Below, piece after piece: positions 8,109 to 18,530 of a DNA stretch of 64,000 nt. Position 1 is the first letter of the stretch; each line of letters opens with the position of its first letter. The notes below the pieces were generated by a model. The model saw only the letters and a list, made by a program, of their open reading frames with translations. It did not search any database and was not told the origin of the DNA. Made by a program: the position numbers and the translations under genes. Origin of the DNA: Chondrus crispus (taxonomy: Eukaryota > Rhodophyta > Florideophyceae > Gigartinales > Gigartinaceae); assembly GCF_000350225.1 (NCBI RefSeq), contig NW_005179034.1, forward strand, positions 1 through 64,000. The letters are read 5' to 3'.

Positions 8109-10660
8109 TTCAAACTACCCGAGCTGTCAGTGCTATTCGCTTGGCTATCCTTAGCTAGCGCGTCGACGGGCCCCTGGCCGCGCGGATGGGGACGGTTTCC
8201 CCACCCCGACTGGGCATCTTGTACGAAGTAATCGGATACTTCGTGGCCTTGCATTGCAACGTCCGGCCGTTGCAATATTCGAGGGGCGGAGAGAACGCGC
8301 TCCCCTCCGCCTCCTTCCGTGGGCTGGGGGTGCGTCTCACCAGCCCAGTCTTGGAGGTACATGATGGCGTTCTGTACCCCTTGGGGCAACGGGGGTCGGC
8401 CCCGGTCGCCTCGCCCATCTCGACGGGGATATCGCGTATCCATCCGACGAGGGTCACGTCGATCCCTTTGATCGGTCCCCGGGTATCGGTACCCGCCTTC
8501 ACGAGGGGCAAAACGGACGCCCCCACCCGATCGGCTCGGGTCACCTCGACGCGGGCCTCGGTCTGCCGGCGTAGACTGCTGGATGAGATTGCGCATTCCG
8601 GGGCGCGTCTCCATCTGATAGCGGTAGTTCCTGTACGCCGTGAACTGACGTTGTTCAGGAGACAGGAACGGGCACGCGTACATGGCGTGGCCGTACGTCC
8701 GGCACAGCCAACAAATGTACGCGCTGCCATCGGTCGACGCGAAAGTCGCCGCGTGGCGTGCCTCCTCATCGGTGAGTCGAGGAACGTTAGGCAGCCCGCG
8801 GTCTACTTCTCGACGGGAGATATCCAGCTCGGCCATGTTGTGGTTCGGACCACCCATGGCCCTCGGCGTGTATGCGAACGCCGTTGCGAAGCTTCCGGTC
8901 CAACCGGTGGAAGCTGGCGTAGGGAGTCGGCCCCCTGCCCGTTCGAAGCCTTGCGTGATGAGGACAGGGTCGGCCTGCCACTCATCTTCTCCAATGTGGA
9001 GGGCGGTCGCCGGCGAACTTGTTCCGTGCGACCTTGGAGTTCGGACTCCCTTCGCTGCCGGCTTCGGGTCCGGCAGCGGCAACCCGCGACGAGCGCGGTA
9101 GGTTGTACCCTCGGCCGTTGCGATACGGCGAATCGTTGAGAGTTCGGTCTTCTGTTGTCCGGGCAACCTTTGCATCGTCTCTGCCACTCCGGCCCGGGTC
9201 GCAGTGGACAGCCCGCGCACGAAGTAGTGCGCGAGAGCTTGTTCTGACAACACGGCCGTGCATCGGAACGCGGCGGATTCCAGCCGGTCTGCGAACGTGT
9301 TCTCGGTTTCGTGAGGAAGCTGTCGCGCCGACGCGACAGCATCAAACGCTTCCCCCAACACGTCGTCGGTTAGGTAGCGTTTGATAAATTGGTTGACGAG
9401 ACCAGGCCAGCTCGTGTCGTCGTGGAGCTGGCCGGCGCGGAGGCCGCGCATGGTGTAACTCGTATACAACCGCTCCGCGTCCCGCTCGAGGAAGTGAGCG
9501 AAGACACGGATTGCCACACCTTCGGTCAGGTGCTGGGCATTGAAGGTTATCCGGATATCCTTCAGAAACGGGAGCAACTGAATCGCGTCAGTACCGTCGA
9601 AGCTCTTCATCGTGGGACGGAGCCCACGGCAGCGTTGGACGTACTTGGCGATCCGTCCCGCGTCACCCGAGGTAACGAGCCTCGAGGTGTTGTCCAACCG
9701 ATACAGGCGGTAGTTAGCGACGGCGCTGAACTCCTGTATCATGGTGTGGACGGGCTCGAGCCCGGGTTCGGCGGGGCCCAACGTTCCGAACGGCGTGACA
9801 GGCAACGTTCGGACGTCGACGGGGCCGGGATGCGCGGTAAGATCCGCTGGCTGGTAGCCGCCCCAGCGAGGATCGAAGGGGAGAATCGGTTCCCCTGATC
9901 GGCGGGCGACTCCTCCACGGCCACGGTCGGGTTCGTCCGGTACCCGTCGGAACTGCCCCATGCTTCCGGATGCATACGGCAGGGCTTGAGTCTCGGACGC
10001 GAAGTTCGCGTCCGCCGTCGGCTTGATGTCCTCCGCCCTCCGACTGGTGACGGCTCCAGTCGGGGGCCACTCCTGCGCTCCGGATGCGCCCGGAGGAACA
10101 GTGGCACTGGGCCCACTCGAGGGGGCTCCGGGCGGCCTCTCGGCCGAGGTCTGTTCCATCTCACGGGCACGGCGGCGCGTTGAGTTGAGCTCCGCCGCCA
10201 TGTGCGCGAACGCTCCCATCTGTTCGGCTGATGGGAAGGGTTGCGGGTCGCGTCGGGCCCCGGAGTTTGCACTCGCGGGTCGACCCGCAACGTCCACGGC
10301 GGGGGAATCGATGCGCGCCTCTTCGACCAGTACCAAACGGGACTGTAGCTGGTCGACGAGAGCGCGCAGGTTCTCCAAGGACTGAGTTACGCGCTCAAAC
10401 CTTCCTTCGCGAAGGGAGCGCAACTCATCCATACAGCGGGCGTAGACGCTGTCGGAGACGTCGATACGGAGGGATGTTCGGACATCTTCGATATACTCCG
10501 CGATGCGATCGTACATCGCGCGAGCGCGTCCTTCGGAGAAGTCGGGCGACGGTTCGCGGTCTCGGAGACCAGCGTCGCCGTCGCCGACTCGGACGCGGAG
10601 CGCAGCCTCTCGCACATCGGCGGGCTCCGAGCGAATCGAGGTGGGATATTCGCCACTCAT
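8099..10660 (-). CDS. gag: Gag polyprotein of element A with CCHC zinc knuckle
   Basis: This 853-residue structural protein would form the virus-like particle. The N-terminal third has a probable coiled coil (about residues 45-110) and a Pro/Ser/Gly-rich linker. The capsid-like retrotransposon Gag domain spans about 335-525 (recognisable by IAKYVQRCRG, WPGLVNQFIKRYL and NTFADRLESAAFRC). One perfect CX2CX4HX4C zinc knuckle lies at about 648-662 (CWLCRTYGHAMYAC), followed by a basic, Arg-rich tail that fits RNA binding. The start ATG at 10660 lies 77 bases inside the LTR edge. The copy in B keeps the same MS-x-EYPTSIRSEPAD start. The stop at 8099-8101 sits in the putative frameshift site. Confidence 0.88.
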   Translation of the reverse strand: MSGEYPTSIRSEPADVREAALRVRVGDGDAGLRDREPSPDFSEGRARAMYDRIAEYIEDVRTSLRIDVSDSVYARCMDELRSLREGRFERVTQSLENLRALVDQLQSRLVLVEEARIDSPAVDVAGRPASANSGARRDPQPFPSAEQMGAFAHMAAELNSTRRRAREMEQTSAERPPGAPSSGPSATVPPGASGAQEWPPTGAVTSRRAEDIKPTADANFASETQALPYASGSMGQFRRVPDEPDRGRGGVARRSGEPILPFDPRWGGYQPADLTAHPGPVDVRTLPVTPFGTLGPAEPGLEPVHTMIQEFSAVANYRLYRLDNTSRLVTSGDAGRIAKYVQRCRGLRPTMKSFDGTDAIQLLPFLKDIRITFNAQHLTEGVAIRVFAHFLERDAERLYTSYTMRGLRAGQLHDDTSWPGLVNQFIKRYLTDDVLGEAFDAVASARQLPHETENTFADRLESAAFRCTAVLSEQALAHYFVRGLSTATRAGVAETMQRLPGQQKTELSTIRRIATAEGTTYRARRGLPLPDPKPAAKGVRTPRSHGTSSPATALHIGEDEWQADPVLITQGFERAGGRLPTPASTGWTGSFATAFAYTPRAMGGPNHNMAELDISRREVDRGLPNVPRLTDEEARHAATFASTDGSAYICWLCRTYGHAMYACPFLSPEQRQFTAYRNYRYQMETRPGMRNLIQQSTPADRGPRRGDPSRSGGGVRFAPREGGYRYPGTDQRDRRDPRRMDTRYPRRDGRGDRGRPPLPQGVQNAIMYLQDWAGETHPQPTEGGGGERVLSAPRILQRPDVAMQGHEVSDYFVQDAQSGWGNRPHPRGQGPVDALAKDSQANSTDSSGSLKNP

Positions 10661-10717
10661 CTCGACGCGTACGGACGCGGAGGTAAACGATAGTCTTCTC
10701 GGTTCGATCTTGAGAGT

Positions 10718-10737
10718 CTTCTAGGTCGGGAGACCAC
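10718..10737 (-). other. Primer binding site, element A
   Basis: Reading the minus strand, one base after the end of the 5' LTR comes TGGTCTCCCGACCTAGAAG, which starts with the TGG that pairs with a tRNA CCA end. The same sequence occupies the same place in B (just left of 44062) and D (just left of 43041). I cannot name the tRNA. Confidence 0.6.
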
Positions 10738-11330
10738 TGTAGTATAATCACCCCCAACGACGAGGGGGGTGAGTACTGACAGTTCGGGAAGACCCCGATC
10801 GGCGGGAAGACAGAAGCACGGCCCACCCACGGTACCGAGCACGGGCTCGAGGTAGCGGTGGTAGAGCGGGATCGGGGAGGACGCGAGCACGCGCGAGCGG
10901 TTCTACGCCTCGACGCCCCGGAGAGGTACTGGGTGACGATCCAGTACCGACGGGCGGAGGCGGAGCCGGCTCGTGGGCGTGCTACGCGCGTCCTCAACCC
11001 GCGCGCGGTGCGACTCCTAGGTAAAACGGACGGAAGTACCTAAAAGTAAGCGGGCGGACCAAGGTGGAGGATCCTTGACAAGTCCGTGCTTGTCGTCCTC
11101 CACCGCCGGCGGTCCGCTCATATTTAATGTACATCGTAGTCTATCATAACTCTACAGTAGTGCCGGTCTACCGACACTGTAGCGCTGTCAGCCGGCGGGG
11201 CTGACAGTCCACGTGTAGTACGCGTCCCGTACACGTGGAGGACACGTGTGTGCGCGCATGGCTGTAAGGCTCGTTGCCTTACTGTCCCTGATCCAATCCT
11301 AATCTAATTTGCGTTTGGGGTTATACCACA
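10738..11330 (-). repeat. 5' LTR of element A (593 bp)
   Basis: On the plus strand it runs from tgtagtataatc to ttataccaca, giving TG...CA ends that are near-perfect inverted repeats of each other. It contains the hairpins shared by this LTR family, such as the CTGTCAGCC/GGCTGACAG stem, and a TATA-like tract near 11120 (sense strand ATTAAATATGAGCGG). No second copy is inside the window. Confidence 0.85.
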
Positions 11331-11968
11331 TGTAGCACTTGTTCTACTGCATATAGAGGCCAGGAACAAGACTCGTCTTGAGACCAGTGTTGAGATCAAC
11401 AAACCATGATCAGAGTGGTGCAACGAGGGGTATTTTGGGCAAAATATGTAAGCGATTCGTGTGCTGTAATGCAGAGATTAAGTTGACACTGAAAGAAAGT
11501 GTTCTTCTACAAGAGCGTCTTGTGTAACAAAAGGTACAGTATGTGTAAAATCACTCGAGGTTTCGAGTAGACGGGCCAGTGCGGAAACCCGGGGAGACGT
11601 TCGGAGACAACACATACTCAGAAGTGAATTAGTAAAAGAGCTACGTGCCTCCAGGGGTTTCCGGGAATAGCTAATATTTGAAACATTTAGTCGCGATATT
11701 CAGAAGCTTGCCCGTATGTCTCGCGAGAAAGCCACCAAAACATCTTCAGATCGTTACAGGCAAAGCCATGCCCCCTATGTTGTTTAAAATATGATTTCAC
11801 ATAAGATACTACTGATACAGTCTGGGACTGTTGAAAACTTCAACATACCCTTTGCAACGCATGAAAAATCTATACCTCGGTGCAGTAGTATATTTTTTTA
11901 ACCAAGGCTTAGATGAGAAACAGGCTATTCCGAATACTCAATTTGAAAGATCGGGCTTCCTTGCTCTA
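11331..11968. other. Unassigned AT-richer spacer
   Basis: Base composition drops sharply from that of element A. I see no ORF with recognisable content, no terminal repeats and no RNA gene in this stretch. It may be part of the degraded Harbinger-type element that follows. Confidence 0.4.
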
Positions 11969-12952
11969 TCATAATTGTGTTAAGTTTGGCACAGAATGAA
12001 AACAAACAGAATAAAGCGCAATGCGGTGCCGGAAACGGTGGCCTAGTACATAAAACTGCTTGAAACGACGGTTCACTGCTTCTTGTCTTGCACGAATAGT
12101 AGCCAAGATCTTACGGTGTTCTCCTTCAACATCGCTTCCCAGAAGGCAGGTGGGATCCTTATAACCTTCATCTGCAACCACCTTCTCCCCAGCAATAAGT
12201 GTATACTTCATCGCAATTCGATAAATAGTAAGGTCTGGGTACGAGCCACAAGGAAAGGGGCCATGCTTCCAAACAATATGTCCGGTCAAAATACAAACGG
12301 CCAACTCATACCTCAATCCAGGGCCTCTGAACTTATGCGAGAACCACTGCGGGCTGAATAGGTTGGATTCGTATATGCGGAAGTCGGTACCATCGACTGA
12401 TACTTTGCAGGCATTACTACAGTACCAGTGAAGCGGTTTTCCCATTTGATCTTCATTGTCAGACGAATACAAGTGTCATGTACCATTAATAGTATATAAG
12501 AAATGAGTGCATGCTTCAAGTTAGTGTCAACTTCCGGGATTAATAATGTGTTGCCGATTATCACGTACGATTTTTAGATCCGCAATTAAGTTGATGAAGA
12601 ACCACGACCATTTCCGGAATGTTTTCACGTCGACCTGGGCAAGCGTTCTATGGGTCTCCTCGCTCCCATACACTTTTAAAAATAGGAGAGCCCATGAAAA
12701 ATGCACAGGCCTGGAAGAGGTCGGGCGAATATGTCCTAATAGATACCATGTATGAGAACATACGTTCGGTGTGATACCGAATAGTGCTCGAATGCGGGGG
12801 CACGCTGTCCGGACACTCAAGCCAGGACTTTTCCGTATCATCCCCCACCAATTTCCACCAAACGAGACGGGAAATATGCATGCCTTCTGGACACGGCGTG
12901 GTGGCCGACAAGGCTGGTCATGTAAGAGGGTGCCGGCTTCACCACCGACCAA
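11969..12952 (-). pseudogene. PIF/Harbinger-type (DDE_Tnp_4-like) transposase remnant
   Basis: The N-terminal part (12952-12569) carries a block HFSWALLFLKVYGSEETHRTLAQVDVKTFRKWSW typical in style of IS5/Harbinger-type transposases from algae and oomycetes. The catalytic part (12450-11969) has VSVDGTDFRIYE, SHKFRGPGLRYE, GPFPCGSYPD, VVADEGYKD and RQEAVNRRFKQF. Between them lies an intron-like gap of 118 bases (12568-12451, GTACGT donor, AAG acceptor) that joins the two parts in phase. A frameshift just before the VSVDGTD block and a one-base loss at the very C-terminus break the gene. No terminal repeats or three-base duplication were found. The family call rests on motif memory. Confidence 0.7.
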
Positions 12953-13471
12953 ATTTATATGGGATTACGAAGTTTGTTTGTATCGCATGAAGCGTTAAAA
13001 ACGCAAAAGGTACAAAAATAATAAAGGATTCCGTGCCAAATATACAACTAAATTACTAATTTTGGCATCTCTGCAGGGTGCAAAAAGTATCCGAAACGAT
13101 CGTTTTTGCTTAACTTTACATGGCGAAAGTTTTTTTTGCTACTTTGAGGCTACACCACTCCTTTACTATATTTTTGGGGCAATCCAGTGCTCGACAGTTA
13201 ACGCAAAAGCAATAAAACAACTCCAGTTACGGCTGTAAGGACACTGAAGAAGCGAAAGTATCGTTTTTCCCCGATAGTATCGCTTAGTTTTGTGCAATTT
13301 TTAAGCAAAAGAAAAATGTGGTTTCGAGTTACTTCACATTTTCATAATGCGCTTGGGGTACTCTGCAAACTTCTGCAAAAATGTAGGAACGAATGAACTC
13401 TACATGACTATATTCGGCACTCCGAAAAGCTGTTATATTAAATTCCTCACTCCAATCGGTACCACAGTGGT
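12953..13471. other. AT-rich spacer left of the Tc1/mariner inverted repeat
   Basis: This stretch has no recognisable coding content. The bases immediately before 13472 may include the diverged outermost part of the left inverted repeat, because the outer right end shows weak similarity. Confidence 0.35.
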
Positions 13472-13670
13472 GGCAAAAAATATAGCACATGTTGGGTTTG
13501 TGTTTGTCCAGCTTGAAGTATTTCTTTGTGCTCTAAAAATGCCGTAGCACTGCTAGAACAAGCAACTCTGACACCAATCCCGCTGTCCGTTTTGCAAAAG
13601 CTTTAATATATTCTGCGTTATGATAGAAAACGTGCAGAACCCCCAGCAAAAAGATAGTAACACTTGAAGT
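13472..13670 (+). repeat. Left terminal inverted repeat of the Tc1/mariner element
   Basis: Reverse-complement match to 45484-45685, with scattered substitutions. The length of about 200 bases is long compared with the short ends of many Tc1 elements. Confidence 0.75.
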
Positions 13671-13796
13671 CAAACCCCCACAAAGCAGAAACTGTTCGCA
13701 CGATTCCCGCGAAACTCAACCAATGTAATGCTTATAAAGAGGTGCAAGCTACAGTGTTCAATTCCCAAAGAACTGAGAAGCAGTTTGAACTCCAGC

Positions 13797-14050
13797 ATGG
13801 CTCGCAAGAAAAGTTTCACAGACTTTGAGAAGGGACCAATTTTGGCTCACCATTCAAACTGCTGGTCAGTTGCAGCAATCGCCAGGGATTTAGACCGTTC
13901 TAGGAAGGTAGTGCATGCTTTTCTGAAGAAGGGAGCACGGTACGGCACCAAGAAAAGTCCGGGAAGACCCCGAAAATTAACTCACTCTTGGCAAAGAAGA
14001 ATAATTCGTGCGGCGTCACAACGAAATTTGAGCTCAGCTGGTATCGTCAA
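13797..14050 (+). pseudogene. Tc1/mariner transposase, N-terminal fragment
   Basis: The frame starts with MARKKSFTDFEKG and carries a helix-turn-helix (SVAAIARDLDRSRKVVHAFL) and a GRPRKLT linker, the paired-like DNA-binding region of Tc1 transposases. It is cut at 14050 by the LTR of element B. The other part lies at 44706-45409. After removing B and one target duplication the two parts are in different frames, so the gene also carries an indel. Confidence 0.82.
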
Positions 14051-14687
14051 TGTCGCATAAACACCCCACACACGGCGGAGGGTGTTCGCGATGTTCGGCG
14101 GGAGACCCTGGATCGGCGTACCGAGGGTCTTGAACTAACCAACGCCACCGGAAGCGGGCCGGTAGCGGGTGGTAGAGCGTGGTCGGCGAGGACGCGTGCG
14201 TAGGCGAGCGGATCGATGCCTCGACGCCCCGGAGCAGTACCAGTTGACGATCCGGTACTGACGGGCGGAGGCGGATCGCAGCTCGCCGCGGTGTCGCGCG
14301 CGTCCACTACCTGCTCGGTGATAACTCCTCGCGGAACGGTGGTGTGAGTAGAGTAAGCCGGGTGGTCGACCGTCGGTGGAGGGTTGCCTGTCCTGGTCCT
14401 CCCCGCCGGCGGTCGCTCCCTATATTTATTGTACAAGTTAATTATCCGTCTACAGTACAGTACGGACTGTACTGTAGTCGGCTTACTGTATACAGTGCGG
14501 GCCGGCCCGCACTGTAACGCTGTCAGCCGTGGGGGCTGACAGCATACGTATGCTACACGTGGGGTACACGTGTTGGTGCGCCCGCGCTGTAAGTTATGCG
14601 CTCGCGCACGCTGTAAGGTCCGTACCTTACAGCGTTAGATCTAATTCTAAATGTAATGTATAGTACATAGCCGGAGGTTATGCTACA
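14051..14687 (-). repeat. 3' LTR of element B (637 bp)
   Basis: It runs from tgtcgcataaac to ggttatgctaca and matches 44062-44700. It is followed by a C-run (14690-14700) that reads as a G-rich polypurine tract on the element's sense strand, as expected next to a 3' LTR. Confidence 0.9.
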
Positions 14688-14882
14688 CGGCCCCCCCCAA
14701 GCGTGAATGTCCGCGTTCACGTTCGCAAATAAGGGGAGGGTCCTTTCCCTTCATCGATACGTCCGCCTTGCCTCTTTTGCCCTGCGCCGCGCTCCCTTTC
14801 TCTCGTGTCGCCTGTCGCGGCTCTCTCGCTTCGTCCGCCGCGACCCCGTTTTAATACGGGGTATATTCCTCCCGCAAGCGTC

Positions 14883-17196
14883 ATGAGCACTCCTCGCTCT
14901 CCTTCGCGAGCGGGTGTGGCTCCTCCCGGCTCGTCGGAGCCGGACGTAAGGCCGCCGTCGGTCGTGCCCTCCGCTGGGGGTCGTTCGCCCGTCGCGGCGG
15001 TTCCGTCTCCGCCGCCGAGGGCGTTTCAGAAGACCCGCCCGTCTCGAAACTCTACGATTTCGGCGGAGTCGGAGACCCCCGCCTTCGAAAAGGCCGAGGG
15101 GTCCGCGCGCAACTCCGCCCAAGGTCTCCCCGAGTCGGGTGTCCTTGCCGCCTATTGCGTACCGTCGTCGGAGGCGCACGAGGATGCCGTTGGCCCTGCG
15201 GGCGCTGAGCCGTCTCGGTCCCATCTGCGGCCCCCGGAGCCGCGCAGAGCCAGTGGATACTCTCGTCTTCCCGGATCGCCAGGGAACGTGGTCCGTCCGC
15301 CGGTGAACGGCCGTCGTGAGGCCTCGTACAGTACGACGGGGTGGTTCGGCGCGGTCTTCGAACGGTCCGCGCCACTACCGTTGCCTCGCCTGCACTTCCC
15401 GTGGGCTCGCCACGCTCGCCCGAGCGTGTCCGTAGCCGAGATCCTCTCGCGAACCGAGTAACGACCCGATCTTGCTCTCGTACGCAAGATTCGGGAGGCC
15501 GGCCTTGTCGAACAGGCCTCGGCGGCGCTGGGTCGTCTGACGGCCGAGGGGGATGGCGTCGGTTACCAGATCCCGGACGAAATCCCGTGCGATCGTACCT
15601 TCGCGTACAGCGTGGACGAGGTTGAATACGTCTACCGTATGGCCTCGTCCCTATTCGGCATGGACAAACACACTCCGACGCGGTTCGTACTGTCCGAGGT
15701 CGGGGGTCTCTATGTGTTCCCGCGTCCGTCCGCGTAAACGAAACCGCTGGCCGCCCTCCAAAAGTCCGCCAGCGCACTGATGAGGCTCCACTTGATCGCC
15801 GTTGCCCACTTCGATTGGTCGGCTTACCAGCGTGCCGACGAGACTGATGGGCGTGTTTTCCGCTCCGCCTGCTTCGAACACGGGCTGTCGCCGGCCGACT
15901 TCCCGTCCTTGCCCGCCGTGGTACGGGATGCCTTCCTCTCGTTGGAAGTACACCCCTTCTTGCCTTTCGTTCTGAGGCACTTCGGCCTCGCGTGCATGGA
16001 CGCGAATGACCCGGCGTAAGAACGCCTCATGCACAACTGCGAGCGCGAATGGGCGTGGTCAGTGTGCAACGCGGTGTCTAGCGAGGTGGGCGCGAACGGT
16101 CGAGTGTTCCTTCAGCCCCCCCGTGTTGGAGTTCTTGGAGAGGGTCACGCCCGAGCTCCCCAAGGTCTCTCTGCATCCACTCGAAAGAAATTCTTCACAC
16201 GTCGTGTGGACCTATTCCGCCGTGTTGGACCTCCTCCGTCGTGCTGGCGCGGTGGGGGAACGGACCCATCGTCCTTGGACGAATTTCTCAACGGGGGACC
16301 GCAGCATCTTCGTACTGTACGACTTACGAGGGGACGCCTTCCTTTCGCAATCCGTCACCGGATCGCCGCCCTCCGGTTCGGCGGGTGCCCGGAGTGGCGT
16401 GGGTTCCGCGGCCCGTGGGGCGCAGGGCAAGCGCTATCGGGACTTGGACGCCGAGTCCCCTACCGTGGTCGCAGAGGAGCTGAACCCCTTCCGTATTACG
16501 TCTCACCGCGACCCCGACTCGGCTCTTCGGGGAAGCCGAGTCTCTCCCGAAATCCTGCCCGTTCCGCCGCTCCGTTCGTTGGAGGGTGGACTTGCGTCGG
16601 GTTCGTTTGCGGATGTCCTATCGCCGGGCGAGCTCGGGTCGATCCCCGAATCACTGCGCGCTTTAGGGCACTCCCGGGATCGTACCTGGTCTGCCGGGGC
16701 GCTGCTGAGCACGATGGCGGGCTGGTATCTAGCCCGGAGCGACGAGGCTCGACGCTTCGGCGCCGAACGGGACGCACTCGCTTCGCAGTTCCATCGTGCT
16801 CAGCGGGAGGTGGAGGCGCTTCGTTCCGCCTCTCTCCGTTACTCCCAATCCGTCGCACGTATCAGTGCTGACCGTGACCGCTACCGTGCGGGGCGCGACG
16901 GGCTCCGGGCGATCCGTGCGGAGCCAAGTGGGCTACATCCGATGTCGCAGGAGGTGACGCTTCCGAGCCGTCGTCACCTACCCCGCGATCCGTACGCTCA
17001 CCTGGGGTTCGACCCCCCGCCTGCCAGAGGTCCCGTAGGTGGTGGTGAGGGCAACGTCGGCGAGGCCCGCTACGCCGCTCTTGCGATGCCCTCCCTTGCG
17101 GAGGTAAGGGCATCCCCGCCACGTCACCCCAGTTACCGCCCGGCGTCGTCGTACGACCTCGACATCACGAGTACAGGCGAAGAAGCTGGTCGTTGA
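14883..17196 (+). pseudogene. Convergent (antisense) ORF of element B, broken
   Basis: This is the homologue of the ORF at 1-1440 and shows the gene's full extent, about 770 codons, from ATG 14883. It is broken by in-frame TAA codons at 15459, 15735 and 16017 and by a frameshift at a run of seven C at 16116-16122. After this the frame of 16006-17196 continues to the end. The N-terminal 190 residues are rich in Pro, Ser and Arg. A middle block (KIREAGLVEQASAALGRL, CDRTFAYSVDEVEYVYRMAS) precedes the part shared with A. The C-terminal half has a coiled-coil-like stretch (FHRAQREVEALRSA). A pyrimidine-rich leader lies upstream. No known domain was recognised. Confidence 0.7.
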
Positions 17197-17826
17197 CGCT
17201 GCCTGGCTAGTAGGGACAGGTCCCTTCTCCCCTTCGATACGATAAATGGACCTCCCCTCGTTCCTGGCCTTTGTTATTCTTTCCTTCTGTACCCGTTCCC
17301 TTGGGGGCTTGGAGCCGTCCGCGCGCGCCACCCCCGTCGGCGGCCGGGGGCGGCGGTATATCGTTTGTGCGAGACGGCTTCGCGGGAGCCAAACAGCTCG
17401 CGAGGGGACCTGTCGGGGTGCGCCACTGTGGACGTCGACGCTGCCGTTCGTCTGATCGCGTCATACTGCGCGTTTTATTTCCCACTCGCCGACGGCTCCT
17501 TGCTTGATTTCGTCGGGGTCAAACAGCGAGTATCACGGATGAAGCTGCCTACTGTAGCCAGGGCCCCGAAGACCTCGAGGAGGACACTGGAAGGAGCGCG
17601 GAGCTCGTGGCCGTCGTTGCTCACATTTCCCTCCCCGACGTGCGGTAGTTGCTTCCTTCTTCGAGGGGGAAGGCTCCTCGTCTGTCCCTCCGGTGTACCA
17701 CGCGGCGAAGAGGAGGGGGTTTGACGAGCTCCCATTGGTCGGGTAGTCATTATCGTCCCGAGGGAGCTCGCGTCGATAATTTCCGAGGTGCTTGGTTTAA
17801 CCAGCTCTCATTGGTCGGGTCGGTTT
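17197..17826. other. Remaining 3' region of element B left of insertion C
   Basis: No recognisable gene. It lies downstream of the convergent ORF. A direct repeat, agctc(c/t)cattggtcgggt, occurs at about 17730 and 17803. The target duplication ggttt of element C ends at 17826. Confidence 0.4.
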
Positions 17827-18403
17827 TGTAGTACAACAGCGCGAAGGCAACGGCGCCACCGCTGCCGCCCCGGGATACAGTACGATGGGCTGTAAGCGCG
17901 AGAAGAACTGTAAGGAGTTATATTTACAGCACACGGCCGGTGCGGAGTACAGTAGTACCCCGCTGGTTACACGTGTAGGATCCGAACGGTAAGTAATTAG
18001 TAATTAGTAGTTAATGGCACAAATTAGCCAATTTAGCACAGTAGCTGGTATACAGTAAGTAACAGCTACTGTAGCGGGACAGGTGTCCTGGCGTCCCACT
18101 TAGGGGTTAAGACCGGGGGCACCTGCCCCGTTCCAGTAAACGGGGGCAGACTCGCCTCCCTTCCCTTTACGGCTTTTTGCTAACTCCGTCCGGTTTTACC
18201 TCTAAGTCTCAGGCTTCTAACCCGTGACCGGCCGTCCGGATCTAACACCACCGACCGGCTGCGCGTCACCGGCCACGTGAGCCTTCCCTCTTTTCGAGTC
18301 CTTCCGTACGGTTTGCGCTCGCGTGGGTTACCCAGCGGCGCGCGCTCCCTTACCTCTAACCCCCCTCGTTCCGAGTGGTCGGGACGAAGGTAGCTATACC
18401 ACA
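17827..18403 (+). repeat. 5' LTR of element C (577 bp)
   Basis: It runs from tgtagtacaaca to tagctataccaca and looks identical to 22929-23505. A related solo copy is at 51134-51808 (shared gggacaggtgtcc block and the taaccggcc/caccggcc region). Confidence 0.92.
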
Positions 18404-18530
18404 TTTTGGTACTCTTGTGGAGGGTATAACTACAGAGGTTGAGCCCGCACTGGATCGCCAGCGCGAGCAACTACCGATCCGATTGAAAGAGGTCGAAAAT
18501 CACCGCGTCGATCGCCAGTGATCATCGACG

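Larger units (their letters stand above)
1..11330 (-). mobile_element. Ty3/gypsy chromovirus-type LTR retrotransposon A (left end outside window)
   Basis: The element is read on the minus strand: 5' LTR at 10738-11330, gag, pol, a GC-rich 3' region, and a plus-strand ORF convergent to gag-pol. The 3' LTR must lie left of base 1, because the homologous convergent ORF in element B begins about 850 bases further upstream. Both gag and pol are uninterrupted, so A is the best-preserved copy. The base following the LTR on the gene side is a one-base spacer, then a primer-binding-like sequence beginning TGGTCTCCC on the minus strand. The right flank starts tgtag at 11331. The partner target duplication cannot be checked inside the window. 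Confidence 0.9.

Noticed and set aside
8186..9139. Plus-strand ORF of 317 codons opposite gag of A, with a similar one in B (30318-31277)
   Set aside because: It overlaps the conserved capsid and zinc-knuckle coding sequence on the other strand. Its openness follows from the GC-rich codon use of gag, and the product has no recognisable features.
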